A program made the position numbers and the translations under genes. The notes under the pieces were generated by a model. It worked only from the letters and a program-made list of their open reading frames with translations. It was not told where the DNA came from and ran no database searches. A stretch of DNA of 64,000 bases from Paenibacillus pedocola (lineage in GTDB: Bacteria > Bacillota > Bacilli > Paenibacillales > Paenibacillaceae): assembly GCF_031599675.1 (NCBI RefSeq), contig NZ_CP134223.1:6182501-6246500 (forward strand). Direction: 5' to 3'. Below are positions 34,601 through 42,385 of the stretch, one piece after another; positions within the stretch are counted from its first letter, which is position 1; each line of letters opens with the position of its first letter.

Positions 34601-34708
34601 ACTCCGCTGATTATTCTCATCCTCAATGGCATCCTCGCCAAGACTCCACTCCCGGTAAGGGTACAACGCCGGCGGATGCTCATATGGCTTCATCTTCATG
34701 GTAGTCAT
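31691..34708 (-). CDS. GH65 disaccharide phosphorylase fused to beta-phosphoglucomutase
   Basis: 1005 residues, two enzymes in one chain. Residues about 1-775 are a GH65 phosphorylase (maltose/kojibiose/trehalose type) with YEGHYFWDTEMY and the general-acid region VTGPDEYTAIVNNNAY (Glu about 506). Residues about 789-1005 are a HAD-fold beta-phosphoglucomutase: AVIFDLDGVITDS, the cap, SASLNAP, KPDPEIF and GVEDASAG. The first half would split an alpha-glucoside with phosphate to beta-glucose-1-phosphate, and the second convert that to glucose-6-phosphate. The linkage specificity cannot be read. GGAGGA is only 3-5 bases before the ATG at 34708; the ATG at 34699 is an alternative. Last gene of the sugar operon. 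Confidence 0.92.
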   Translation of the reverse strand: MTTMKMKPYEHPPALYPYREWSLGEDAIEDENNQRSESVFALGNGYIGMRGNFEEGYHGKAGTSVAGNYLNGFYDSEPIVYPEGAFGLPARNQSMLNVTDARIIELSIEGHTFRLDSGIVHRYRRWLDMKSGILHREVEWESPAGHRLLLMIRRMVSLQHKHLAAIEYKVTALNFSGTLHFVSALDGQITRTEASDDPRLGSGSAEPSLLLEDAGYDEAADILWMRQRTRHTRFALLTAVSHGLQAESGRELSRQLTGQRIWACYEAAVQSGESVTLTKYITYHTSKDYPEEELQSRSVKVLSMAETYGFSGLADEQHSYLDQFWGHTDVEIKGDPALQQGIRFNMFQLLQSTGRDGVTNIAAKGLTGEGYEGHYFWDTEMYMLPFFTYTQPAVSRALLEFRYATLGKARERAAVMSQKGALYPWRTIDGEENSAYFPAGTAQAHINADIAYGLKQYVQATGDLGFLASKGAEILFETSRFWLDLGHFNPARGGAFCIDAVTGPDEYTAIVNNNAYTNLMVQDQFLYAYETARLLEQQYPEDYERLRQAIGLSMEEAESWKEAAGKMFIPFDEELGIYAQDDTFLTKRKWDFENTPADKYPLLLNYHPLVIYRHQVLKQADLVMAMFLLGDKFSLADKIRNYKYYEPLTTHDSSLSPCIHSIVSAEIGDLAGAYAYFDRTVRMDLDDINRNAKDGLHMAAMAGSWMSIVNGFGGLRQYNGMLCFAPALPEQWESYRFKITVRGQLLDIYVDSGAAVYTLLEGTSLQIKHRDRILTLLPQEPVSIPLARQLEAVIFDLDGVITDSAEFHYQAWQALADELGIPFSRAKNERLKGVSRMESLDIVLEGSGLKLTEAERLRLAEKKNDHYRQMIGSITPEHLLPGIPELLDSLAQRGIDAGLASASLNAPLILERLGIARRFQAIADPAGLRRGKPDPEIFLTAAELLGVTPGNCIGVEDASAGIAAIKAAGMTAVGIGSAELLGEADLLLSSTAELALERLLELLRK

Positions 34709-34724
34709 TCTCCTCCATTCGCTG

Positions 34725-35816
34725 CTAACCTTTCACGGATCCGCCCATCAGCCCTCTGACGAAATACTTTTGCAGCAGGAAGAAAATCGCCAGCGGCATC
34801 AGCATCGAGATGAATGCAGCGGAAGTCAGCAGATGCCAGTCATTGCCCCGTGAGCCGACCAGATCCGCAATCTTCATCGACATGACCTGAACGGAAGGCT
34901 GGTTGCCGATAAAGATCAGCGACACCAGATAATCATTCCATACCCAGAGGAACTGGAAGATGCCGATGGAGGCCAGTGCAGGCACGGACAGCGGCAGAAT
35001 CAGTCTGCTGAATATCGTGAAATGGCTCGCCCCGTCGATAAACGCCGACTCGAACAAGTCCTTGGGCAGCTGGCTGATAAAGTTATACATAAAGTAGGTA
35101 ACCAGCGGCAAGCCGAAGGCGGTATGCGCCAGCCAGATACCGAGGTAGCTGCCGTTCAGCCCGAGCGCCGTGTAATCCTTCAGCACCGGAATCAGTGCAA
35201 CCTGAATCGGAATGACCAGCATGGCTATGATGATCACGAATAAGGTTTTGCGGCCCGGAAAACGCAGCCAGGCAAAGGCATAGGCGGCAAAAGAGGCAAT
35301 CAGCACCGGAATAACTGTAGCCGGAACTGCTATCGTCAGCGTATTCCAGAACGCCTGCGATAAACCTGTGCCCTTCTGCATCGTTTCACTGCCATCGGCT
35401 TCCTTGAGTTTATACTCCTTGCCGGACAGCACATTGTTATAGTTGTCGAGCGTCAGATCAGGCGTTGTCTTCCACCCCTGCTCCTGCACATTAATTGTGC
35501 GTGCCCGGCGGTTTTCCCAGATCAGGCGGCTGTCGTCTGCCTTCACGCCCGCTTTTAACTGGTCATCGCTGTAGGTCTTGCCGTTTACCTCAATCGGCCC
35601 CCGCAGATCCACATCCTTGGACAGCTGCAGGGTCTCGCCTGCCGTCCATTCCTGATGGGGGAATACCTTCCACCAGCCGGTCTGCAGAATATCCGCTGCC
35701 GGACGGAAGGAGGAAATAAAGAGCCCCAGTGTCGGAAGCAGCCAGATGAAGCAGATGAAGCCGAGTATAAGGTTAACTACCGTTTTGCTGCCTTTTCTTT
35801 TCTTTTTGCCGACCAT
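34725..35816 (-). CDS. Sugar ABC transporter permease (MalG type)
   Basis: 363 residues, long for this family (usually about 280). After the first membrane segment comes a polar insert of roughly 100 residues (about 45-150) outside the membrane, seen in some alpha-glucoside/glucose transporters (AglG/GtsC-like). Then five segments and the EAA loop ESAFIDGASHFTIFSRLILP. The start overlaps the stop of the other permease by one base (TAATG). It imports the disaccharide together with its partner. Confidence 0.9.
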   Translation of the reverse strand: MVGKKKRKGSKTVVNLILGFICFIWLLPTLGLFISSFRPAADILQTGWWKVFPHQEWTAGETLQLSKDVDLRGPIEVNGKTYSDDQLKAGVKADDSRLIWENRRARTINVQEQGWKTTPDLTLDNYNNVLSGKEYKLKEADGSETMQKGTGLSQAFWNTLTIAVPATVIPVLIASFAAYAFAWLRFPGRKTLFVIIIAMLVIPIQVALIPVLKDYTALGLNGSYLGIWLAHTAFGLPLVTYFMYNFISQLPKDLFESAFIDGASHFTIFSRLILPLSVPALASIGIFQFLWVWNDYLVSLIFIGNQPSVQVMSMKIADLVGSRGNDWHLLTSAAFISMLMPLAIFFLLQKYFVRGLMGGSVKG

Positions 35817-36931
35817 TAGAATCCCCCCTGCTTGCGGAACTGGCGCAGATTAATCAGAATGACAGGCAATACCGCGATCAGGAGCACAATCGCCAGCGTT
35901 GAGCCGTAACCGAAATTACGGTACATGAAGAACTGCCGGTAGAACTGCGTCGCTACTACTTCTGTATCGTATTGACCTCCCGTCATCACCATGACGACGT
36001 CAAATATTTTCAATGTAAAGACGATGATCGTTGTAGTTACAGTGAGGATGGTTGAAGAGATGAACGGAATCATAATCCCGAAGAAAATCTTCACCTCACC
36101 GGCGCCGTCGACGCGTGCTGCTTCGAGAATATCGTCAGGAACGCCTTTGATTGCTGCAGAAAAGATAACCATTGCAAACCCCGTCTGCATCCAGATCAGG
36201 ATGATAATAAGGAAGAAATTATTCCAGGGCTGCAGCATACTCGTCCAGGCCTGCGGTTCACCGCCGAAATAAGTGACCATCGCGTTCAGCAGTCCGATCT
36301 GCTCATCACCCGGCTGATAATAATAGACAAACTTCCAGATAACGCCTGCGGCGACAAAGGAAATGGCCATTGGCATGAAAATGATCGATTTGGCGATTTT
36401 CTCGTAGCTGCTGCGGTCGGCCAGAATGGCAATAAGCAGCCCGAAACAGACACAGGCCAGCGTGCCGACAAACACCCACAGCAGATTGTTACGCAGGGCC
36501 GTAGCCATCAAGTGGTCGCTGAAGATCGCGGCATAGTTGCTGAGTCCCACGAATTTCTCTGAAGAAGCGTTGAAAAAACTTAAGTATAGGGTCCGCAGCG
36601 CGGGCAGGATTAACAGCCAGCCGAGGATAATGACCGCAGGTCCGATAAAAATATAGGGAAGCACTTTTCTGCGGATATGATCAGGGTACTGTTCAACTGC
36701 CCAGGTCAGGGTGTAGTAGATCAGATAAACACCCAGCACGCCCCACAGCACCGCCAGAACGGCAGTCAGGAGCGGATTAAGCGTGGAATCACGGAAAAAC
36801 ATGAAGATCAGCCCGTTGACAACGATGTTCGCGAGCAGCACGCCGAGTGATAGCAGCACCGCCCTGGCGCTGATTCTCTGCTTGGCCTGCGTACCCGTAA
36901 CCCCGGGCTTCGGCTTTAATTGTGCATCCAT
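35816..36931 (-). CDS. Sugar ABC transporter permease (MalF type)
   Basis: 371 residues from the ATG at 36931, after ATAGGAGGAG; the longer upstream reading runs through the repeat and terminator and is not used. It has eight predicted membrane segments and the EAA loop LEAARVDGAGEVKIFFGIMI. No ATPase gene is in this operon, so a shared MsmX-type ATPase encoded elsewhere is presumed. Confidence 0.9.
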   Translation of the reverse strand: MDAQLKPKPGVTGTQAKQRISARAVLLSLGVLLANIVVNGLIFMFFRDSTLNPLLTAVLAVLWGVLGVYLIYYTLTWAVEQYPDHIRRKVLPYIFIGPAVIILGWLLILPALRTLYLSFFNASSEKFVGLSNYAAIFSDHLMATALRNNLLWVFVGTLACVCFGLLIAILADRSSYEKIAKSIIFMPMAISFVAAGVIWKFVYYYQPGDEQIGLLNAMVTYFGGEPQAWTSMLQPWNNFFLIIILIWMQTGFAMVIFSAAIKGVPDDILEAARVDGAGEVKIFFGIMIPFISSTILTVTTTIIVFTLKIFDVVMVMTGGQYDTEVVATQFYRQFFMYRNFGYGSTLAIVLLIAVLPVILINLRQFRKQGGF

Positions 36932-36947
36932 AGTAGCTCCTCCTATA

Positions 36948-37017
36948 AGTTTTGCGCGGCAAAACTTGCTTCGTAAGCATACGCTTGGTTTTGCGCAGCA
37001 AAACTCTTTTCGTAAGC
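36948..37017. repeat. Direct repeat with internal hairpins
   Basis: Two copies about 39 bases apart (36948-36978 and 36987-37017) of a 31-base unit. Each contains the stem GTTTTGCGC(G/A)GCAAAAC followed by TTCGTAAGC. They lie in the leader of the MalF-type permease, between the binding-protein terminator and the ribosome site. Confidence 0.75.
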
Positions 37018-37024
37018 GGTCAAA

Positions 37025-37071
37025 CATATAAAAAGAGGGGCAGGATGTATTCACAGCAGTCTGCCCCTCTT
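37025..37071 (-). terminator. Terminator-like hairpin inside the sugar operon
   Basis: AAGAGGGGCAG (37033-37043) pairs with CTGCCCCTCTT (37061-37071); on the minus strand five T follow. It sits after the binding-protein gene and before the permeases, so it probably reduces read-through and keeps binding protein in excess over permeases. Confidence 0.8.
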
Positions 37072-37116
37072 CCAATCCATGGCGTGCCTGAGATTCGCCT
37101 GCCTTACCTTGTACTC

Positions 37117-38556
37117 TTAGTTGTTCCAGCCGGACTGAATCTGTTCCAGTGCCTGATCCAGCGTAGCTGTACCGCTCACGTAGTCCGTCATGCCTTTCCA
37201 GAACGTTCCTGCGCCCACCTTACCCGGCATGAGGTCGGAGCCGTCGAACCGCAGGGTCGAAGCATCCTGTACCAGCTTCGCCATCCGGCGGTCGGACTCG
37301 GATTGGTACCAGTCGAGCGAAGCGTCATTCATTGGAGCGATTACGCCGCCTGATTGTACCCAGCTCTTGATCGATTCGCCTGTGGTGAAGAATTCCATAA
37401 CCGCACGCACTTCCGGACGGTCATTGAACATTGCATAGATGTCACCGGCTACAAGTACCGGTTTGCCGTACTGCTCATCAATCGGCGGCAGGTAGAACCA
37501 GTCGTAGTCTTCATCAACCTTGGCCGTTTCCGGGAAGAAGCTCGTAATAAAGTTTCCGATCAGGTTGAACCAGGCCTTTGGCGGATTCTCGAACATTGGC
37601 TTCGGCGCGTCCCCGAAGGCTGTAGTTACAATCGATTTGGTGCCGCCGTATACATAATCTTTGTTAAGCCAGATCTTAGACATAATTTCCACTGCGTTTT
37701 TCACTTCTGGAGAAGTAAACGGCAGCTCGCCGCTGACCCACTTGTCATAATTCTCCGGTGTTGTCGTACGCAGCATGATATTTTCGATCCAGTCCGTTGC
37801 CGGCCAGCCTGTAGCTGCACCGCTCTCAATGCCGATCGCCCATGCCGGATCGCCATCCTTGGCAATCTGCTCCGTGAGCGCCATCAGCTCATCCCAGGTC
37901 TGTGGAACCGTATAACCTGCTTCATCAAACTGCTTCTTCGGATACCAGACCAGACTCTTCACATTGCTGCGGTTCCAGATTCCGGCCATGATCTTGCCGT
38001 CTTTTCCGTCCATGGTGGACATGTCAAGCCAGCTCTGATTGTAATTGCCCTTGAGCTTCTCCTGATCAAGCACACCGGTCAGGTCCACCACCTTGCCGGT
38101 TTTGGCAATGGAGGCGAGCAGGCCCGGCTGCGGGAAATCAGCGATATCCGGCGCGTTGCCGCCATCAACCCGGATGTTGATCGTAGCTTCAAACTCTTTC
38201 GAGCCTTCATATTGAATATCAATGCCGGTTTTTTCTTCGAATTCTTTGATACTGCTCTCAAACTTCACTTGGTCGGCATCCACAAATGGCCCGAACATCG
38301 TTACTTTGGTTCCTTTATATTCACCTTTCATCGCTAATTCCAGCGGGCTTCCGGTTGCCGTGCCTTCCGCATTATTCGTCGATGGCTGGTTGTTATCAGT
38401 AGCTGGTGTTTCCGTTGCGGCCGGCGGATCGGTTGGTGCAGCAGCATTATTGTTGTTATTTCCGCCGCATCCGCTCAGCATCATGGTGAAGGATAAACAC
38501 AGAATCATAGCGAGTGACAGTTTACGTCCTGGTGCTTTCTTCATTTTTTCATACAT
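37117..38556 (-). CDS. Sugar ABC transporter substrate-binding lipoprotein
   Basis: 479 residues. The signal peptide ends in a lipobox (MMLSGCGGN), followed by an Asn/Pro/Thr-rich linker to about residue 70 and then the binding domain (KVTMFGPFVDADQVKF, PDIADFPQPGLL, WYPKKQFDEAGY). Similar proteins are the AglE/GtsA type for alpha-glucosides or glucose. AAGGGG is just upstream of the ATG at 38556; the ATG at 38544 is possible. First structural gene of the operon, 432 bases downstream of the lacI gene. Confidence 0.9.
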   Translation of the reverse strand: MYEKMKKAPGRKLSLAMILCLSFTMMLSGCGGNNNNNAAAPTDPPAATETPATDNNQPSTNNAEGTATGSPLELAMKGEYKGTKVTMFGPFVDADQVKFESSIKEFEEKTGIDIQYEGSKEFEATINIRVDGGNAPDIADFPQPGLLASIAKTGKVVDLTGVLDQEKLKGNYNQSWLDMSTMDGKDGKIMAGIWNRSNVKSLVWYPKKQFDEAGYTVPQTWDELMALTEQIAKDGDPAWAIGIESGAATGWPATDWIENIMLRTTTPENYDKWVSGELPFTSPEVKNAVEIMSKIWLNKDYVYGGTKSIVTTAFGDAPKPMFENPPKAWFNLIGNFITSFFPETAKVDEDYDWFYLPPIDEQYGKPVLVAGDIYAMFNDRPEVRAVMEFFTTGESIKSWVQSGGVIAPMNDASLDWYQSESDRRMAKLVQDASTLRFDGSDLMPGKVGAGTFWKGMTDYVSGTATLDQALEQIQSGWNN

Positions 38557-38638
38557 CCCCTTATAATTGTATTAGAGACTGCATTTTATCTGCCTGTTTC
38601 CGGGAATCTCCCTCGTCCGCCCGCTGATCCACCTCCTT

Positions 38639-38652
38639 GCAAAGCTTTTCAA
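38639..38652. promoter_or_regulatory. LacI operator-like site a
   Basis: GCAAAGCTTTTCAA, one mismatch from the palindrome GAAAAGCTTTTC found at three other places around this operon. It lies 83 bases before the binding-protein start. Confidence 0.6.
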
Positions 38653-38704
38653 AAATGGGTTCACAGCCTGATTTCACCTAAATATGCTCATCACCGAGAC
38701 TTAA

Positions 38705-38718
38705 ATATAACGCTTACA
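38705..38718. promoter_or_regulatory. cre-like (CcpA) site upstream of the sugar operon
   Basis: Read on the minus strand, TGTAAGCGTTATAT fits most of the catabolite-responsive element pattern TGWAANCGNTNWCA. It is 150 bases before the binding-protein start. Confidence 0.5.
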
Positions 38719-38902
38719 TTTCCATATTATCATATAATGTATGCGTTTCCAACTATCACCCCGCATAATTAGTCCTTTTTTTTATTTCAATATTTAAATT
38801 TAGTAGTGAACTGTAGAAATTCCCCTTAAGGTGTCGGAACAAACCGGCATTAAGTACTGTTAAATCAGGCTTTATTGCAGTGATCCTTACGGGTTGGACA
38901 TC

Positions 38903-38916
38903 TGAAAAGCTTTTCA
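38903..38916. promoter_or_regulatory. LacI operator-like site b
   Basis: TGAAAAGCTTTTCA is a perfect 14-base palindrome between the lacI stop and the binding-protein gene, about 260 bases from site a. Spaced operator pairs of this kind can support looping. Confidence 0.65.
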
Positions 38917-38988
38917 TAATAGAATGGAAACGTCCTTGCCATCCTTATGCAAAGACAGCGGCGTTTCATCATACAGACCGGCATCAGC

Positions 38989-39993
38989 TTATTTCTCCCG
39001 GGAGGATTCTCTCACAATTAGCTTATGCTCCATTTTTTCTTTCATTACAGCAACACTGCCGGTAGTCAGCAATTCATGCAGCTTCTCGGCAGCACGGTAG
39101 CCAAGCTGGTAGATCGGTTGAGCGATGGTCGTCAGTTTGGGAATAAACATGCCGGACATCCGCAAATTATCAAATCCGATTACGGATACCTGCCCCGGTA
39201 CCAGGATATTGCGGTCCTTGAGATAAGAGATCGTCCCCATAGCGAACTCATCAGCCACACAGAAGACAGCAGTAAGCTCCGGGTAATCACTGAACAGCTC
39301 ATGCGATGCCTGATAGGCATGCTCAAAGCGGTGGTTTGCGTACTTGATCTTCTCCACATTCTGCTCCAGCCCGAATTCCGTAAGCGCTCTGACAAACCCG
39401 GCAACTCGCGGCGGGCCGGATACCGAATTATCGTGATTGAAGCCGATCATGCCGATTTCCTTGTGTCCCAGCTCGATAAGGAATTTCACGGCCTCGTAAG
39501 CCGCCAGCTCATCATCCACCTCTACAGATGGAACCTCGTATTCATCAGAATGCGACGACACCAGCACAAAAGGAATTCTGCAATCCACCAGCTTCTCATA
39601 ATACTCCGGATAGAGCACATCACTGGCGAACACGATCCCATCCACCTGCTTCTCATGGAAAGTATCAATATAGGACAGCATCCGCTCCTTGTCACGGTCG
39701 GTATTGCAGATCATCAGGCTGTAACCGAGCTTAATGCAGGCATCCTGCATCCCGCGGATCACTCCTGCAAAATACAGGTTCTCAATATCGGGAATGAGCA
39801 GGCCAAGTGTAAAAGACTTCTTGTAAATTAACCCGCGCGCAAACGCATTGGGCTGATACTTCAGCTCCTTAATGGCCTCAATGACCCTGTTGCGCTTGCC
39901 TGGTACTACCGTCTCCGGCGCATTCATAACACGGGATACGGTACTGATCGACACCTCCGCTAATCTGGCGACATCTTTAATTGTTGGTTTCAT
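38989..39993 (-). CDS. LacI-family repressor of the disaccharide operon
   Basis: 334 residues. The HTH is PTIKDVARLAEVSISTVSRV, the hinge NAFARGLIYKKS, and the sugar-sensing domain covers about 60-330. AAGGAAG precedes the ATG. It is the gene upstream of the binding protein, permeases and GH65 enzyme on the same strand, and matching palindromes flank both it and the operon. An operator overlaps its own transcription start, so autorepression is likely. The inducer is presumably the imported alpha-glucoside or a product of it. Confidence 0.9.
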   Translation of the reverse strand: MKPTIKDVARLAEVSISTVSRVMNAPETVVPGKRNRVIEAIKELKYQPNAFARGLIYKKSFTLGLLIPDIENLYFAGVIRGMQDACIKLGYSLMICNTDRDKERMLSYIDTFHEKQVDGIVFASDVLYPEYYEKLVDCRIPFVLVSSHSDEYEVPSVEVDDELAAYEAVKFLIELGHKEIGMIGFNHDNSVSGPPRVAGFVRALTEFGLEQNVEKIKYANHRFEHAYQASHELFSDYPELTAVFCVADEFAMGTISYLKDRNILVPGQVSVIGFDNLRMSGMFIPKLTTIAQPIYQLGYRAAEKLHELLTTGSVAVMKEKMEHKLIVRESSREK

Positions 39994-40012
39994 AGACGTA
40001 ACTTCCTTTTTT

Positions 40013-40060
40013 AGAAAAGCTTTTCAAAGCGATTATAGCAAGGCCTCAGTAAATTGACAA
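40013..40060 (-). promoter_or_regulatory. Promoter and operator of the lacI gene
   Basis: On the minus strand: -35 TTGTCA (40060-40055), 17-base spacer, -10 TATAAT (40037-40032). The palindrome GAAAAGCTTTTC (40014-40025) covers the expected transcription start, the natural place for repression. Confidence 0.82.
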
Positions 40061-40068
40061 TAGAATTT

Positions 40069-40082
40069 ATTAACCGCTTACA
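40069..40082. promoter_or_regulatory. cre-like site upstream of the lacI promoter
   Basis: TGTAAGCGGTTAAT on the minus strand, 9 bases upstream of the -35 box. Resembles the CcpA consensus; paired with the site at 38705 it suggests catabolite control of the whole locus. Confidence 0.5.
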
Positions 40083-40168
40083 TTTTATTTTTTGAGGCTT
40101 ATAAAGCTATTTCAATGCTCATTCTCTTGAGTAGAGCTGCAATTTTTATAGACCAAGCCCTTCCTCTC

Positions 40169-40182
40169 TGAAAAGCTTCTCA
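40169..40182. promoter_or_regulatory. LacI operator-like site d
   Basis: TGAAAAGCTTCTCA, one base from the perfect palindrome, about 156 bases upstream of the operator that overlaps the lacI start. Confidence 0.5.
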
Positions 40183-40354
40183 AATTAGCTTCTGCAGCTG
40201 CCCTAGCCGCATCTGAACGAAAAAGGCCCTCACTGAGGGAAGCCTTCTGTAGTTCCTGAGGCGGAACAGTGCGGCTGGCTGAAAGATCGGTTTGGGTTGT
40301 CGTGGCTTGCTAGGTTGAGCTGGCGGTTGCTTAGCTAACCTCCCTTGATCTCAG

Positions 40355-40539
40355 TAGTTGGAATTTCTCCAACTACTTTTCTCTCGTCGGGTCCCGGTCA
40401 GAGCTTAATTGGATTTCCTCCAACTATTTCCTTTACTATGGATCAAAATCAGCAGATTACAGGCATTTAGCTGGAGGAATTCCACCTATATTCTGCTTTT
40501 AGGCGAAAATGGATGAATTAGTTGGAGGATTTCCCACTA
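40355..40539. repeat. Array C of 8-5-8 palindromes (four units)
   Basis: Units at 40355-40375, 40406-40426, 40468-40488 and 40519-40539; spacings 51, 62, 51. Arms: TAGTTGGA/TCCAACTA (perfect), TAATTGGA/TCCAACTA, TAGCTGGA/TCCACCTA, TAGTTGGA/TCCCACTA, each with a 5-base loop. This is the best-preserved of three such arrays in the window. Confidence 0.85.
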
Positions 40540-40733
40540 GGTTTTTTGCGGGAAAGTCCAGTCCTTCTGATAAGCCAGTCCATCCGCCGCAGGACTATCC
40601 ATAGATCATACGCCATAACCTTCAGTTCCAAAACTGTATTATAGACCTCATTCTTCTCTCCTCGCTTTGTTATTGCAATGTTTCTTCACAGCTTATGTCG
40701 TTGTCTCATTATCACCATATCTCCTTCTCTCAG

Positions 40734-40776
40734 CTGGCTTCCTCCTGGCTTCCTCCTGGCTTCCTCCTGGCTTCTC
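40734..40776. repeat. 11-base tandem repeat CTGGCTTCCTC
   Basis: Three exact units at 40734, 40745 and 40756 and a fourth lacking one base (40767-40776). Non-coding as far as can be seen. Confidence 0.85.
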
Positions 40777-40919
40777 ATTCCTTACTCACTTCCCGACGGA
40801 CATGAGCTTACTTAAAGTGTGTAAATAATATTATTTCATGTTATAATTGCCGGGTAGATCAATTCATAGCTGCAAATACTGCTGTAAGATGCTTAAGCCT
40901 ATAACTTGGAGGGATTATT

Positions 40920-41933
40920 GTGAAACAACTGCGGGACATTCCCATTTCCGTGCTGGATCTCGCTCCGATTGTGGAGGGCGGAACAGCTGCGGATTCACTG
41001 CATAACACATTAGATTTAGCACGCCATGCCGAAGGTTGGGGCTATCACCGCTATTGGCTGGCGGAACATCATAATATGACCGGAATTGCCAGCTCGGCTA
41101 CCTCTGTCGTTATCGGGCATGTAGCTGCCGGAACCAAGAGCATCCGTGTGGGTTCCGGGGGCATCATGCTTAGCAACCATGCACCGCTCATGATCGCTGA
41201 GCAGTTCGGAACACTGGAATCCCTGTTTCCGGGACGTATTGATCTCGGGCTTGGCCGTGCACCCGGCTCTGACCAGGCGGCTGCAAGAGCACTGCGGCGC
41301 GGCCTCGGCAGTGACGGCAGCGAATTTCCTGAGCAGCTGAGTGAGCTCAGAGCCTACTTCGATCCGAACGGCGCGGGTTCACGTCCGCTCGGGGTGCGCG
41401 CTACACCGGGCGAAGGCTTGAACGTACCGATCTGGCTGCTCGGATCAAGCGGGTTCAGCGCACAGCTTGCGGGTCAGCTGGGCTTGCCGTTTGCTTTTGC
41501 CAGCCACTTTGCACCGGATTATCTGCTGCCTGCACTCCATTTGTACCGCAGCAGCTTCAAGCCGTCGGCCACACTCGACAAGCCGCATGTCATGGTTGGT
41601 CTAGGAATTACCGCCGCCGACACCACTGGAGCAGCACGCTGGCTGGCCACTTCACAGCAGCAGCAGTTCCTGAACATTATCCGCGGCCGCACCGGCAAGC
41701 TCCAGCCACCGGTTGATGACATGGAGAGCCTATGGTCTCCCCAGGAAAAAGCGCTCCTGCTCGATAAGCAGAAATATTCCATTGCCGGAGACAAAGCCTA
41801 TATCAAGGAGCGTCTCCTGCAGGTGCTGGAGGAAACCGGGGCGGATGAATGGATTATTGCCTCGCAGATTTATGACCATACAGCACGGTTACGTTCCTAC
41901 GAGCTGGTAGCTGAGCTAATCAAGGACAACTAA
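40920..41933 (+). CDS. LLM-class flavin-dependent oxidoreductase
   Basis: 337 residues from a GTG at 40920, with GGAGGGATT directly upstream. The N-terminal SVLDLAPIVEGGTAADSLHN and YHRYWLAEHHNM, plus GRIDLGLGRAPGSDQ, are typical of the luciferase-like MsnO8 subgroup (B. subtilis YvbT-like). A flavin-dependent monooxygenase or reductase of unknown substrate. It is monocistronic with a strong terminator. Confidence 0.87.
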   Translation: MKQLRDIPISVLDLAPIVEGGTAADSLHNTLDLARHAEGWGYHRYWLAEHHNMTGIASSATSVVIGHVAAGTKSIRVGSGGIMLSNHAPLMIAEQFGTLESLFPGRIDLGLGRAPGSDQAAARALRRGLGSDGSEFPEQLSELRAYFDPNGAGSRPLGVRATPGEGLNVPIWLLGSSGFSAQLAGQLGLPFAFASHFAPDYLLPALHLYRSSFKPSATLDKPHVMVGLGITAADTTGAARWLATSQQQQFLNIIRGRTGKLQPPVDDMESLWSPQEKALLLDKQKYSIAGDKAYIKERLLQVLEETGADEWIIASQIYDHTARLRSYELVAELIKDN

Positions 41934-41958
41934 AACGAATTTCCGCTTGAATCATTAG

Positions 41959-42018
41959 CAAGGAGATTACCGGGGGATAGGGAACTATCACTTTCTTCCG
42001 GATAATCTCCTTGTTTTT
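41959..42018 (+). terminator. Intrinsic terminator
   Basis: CAAGGAGATTA.CCGG (41959-41973) pairs with CCGG.TAATCTCCTTG (41998-42013), followed by T-run. Confidence 0.88.
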
Positions 42019-42192
42019 TGTGTTTTGTTCTTAATAAAAAACCTTGGTTTCCGATATAACCAAAGAAATAATTAGAAAACTGAAGCTATCACCTGATATT
42101 ACCCTGAAAGTATATATATATTGCCCATTTTCAAGGATTTAAGGTGCTCCTATCGTTTTTGTTTATTTAAATTATTGATTATACTGTAATTA

Positions 42193-42206
42193 TTCGTTAT
42201 AACGAA
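42193..42206. promoter_or_regulatory. Perfect palindrome upstream of the surface-protein operon
   Basis: TTCGTTATAACGAA is fully self-complementary and lies in the AT-rich leader about 190 bases before the LPDTA protein. A possible operator; no binding protein is identified. The rest of 42019-42385 shows no other clear feature. Confidence 0.4.
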
Positions 42207-42385
42207 CATACATATGACCATACTATCTATAAGTACTGTTTCAATAGGCTGTAACACCTCAACATAGTAGTCCTCCAAAATACCACTTATATCGACAAGG
42301 TATGGGGAAACAGCATAGATCCGGCGGATTCTTGTCGGGCTGTGCGGGGGCAGCGTTGCTTTCCAGAAGAAAGGGGCGGAGGAAA

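Larger units (their letters stand above)
40183..40919. other. Long gene-free region between lacI and the luciferase-like gene
   Basis: No coding frame with a ribosome site is visible. It holds a short hairpin AAGGC.CCTC/GAGG..GCCTT at about 40219-40245 without a gene, the palindrome array at 40355-40539, an 11-base tandem repeat at 40734-40776, and a TTATAAT at about 40840 that may serve the next gene. The unusual density of repeats suggests this gap accumulates or maintains non-coding elements. Confidence 0.7.

Noticed and set aside
40355..40539. Palindrome array considered as a CRISPR array
   Set aside because: Repeats are only 21 bases and differ from each other, gaps alternate between 30 and 41 bases, and no cas genes are present.
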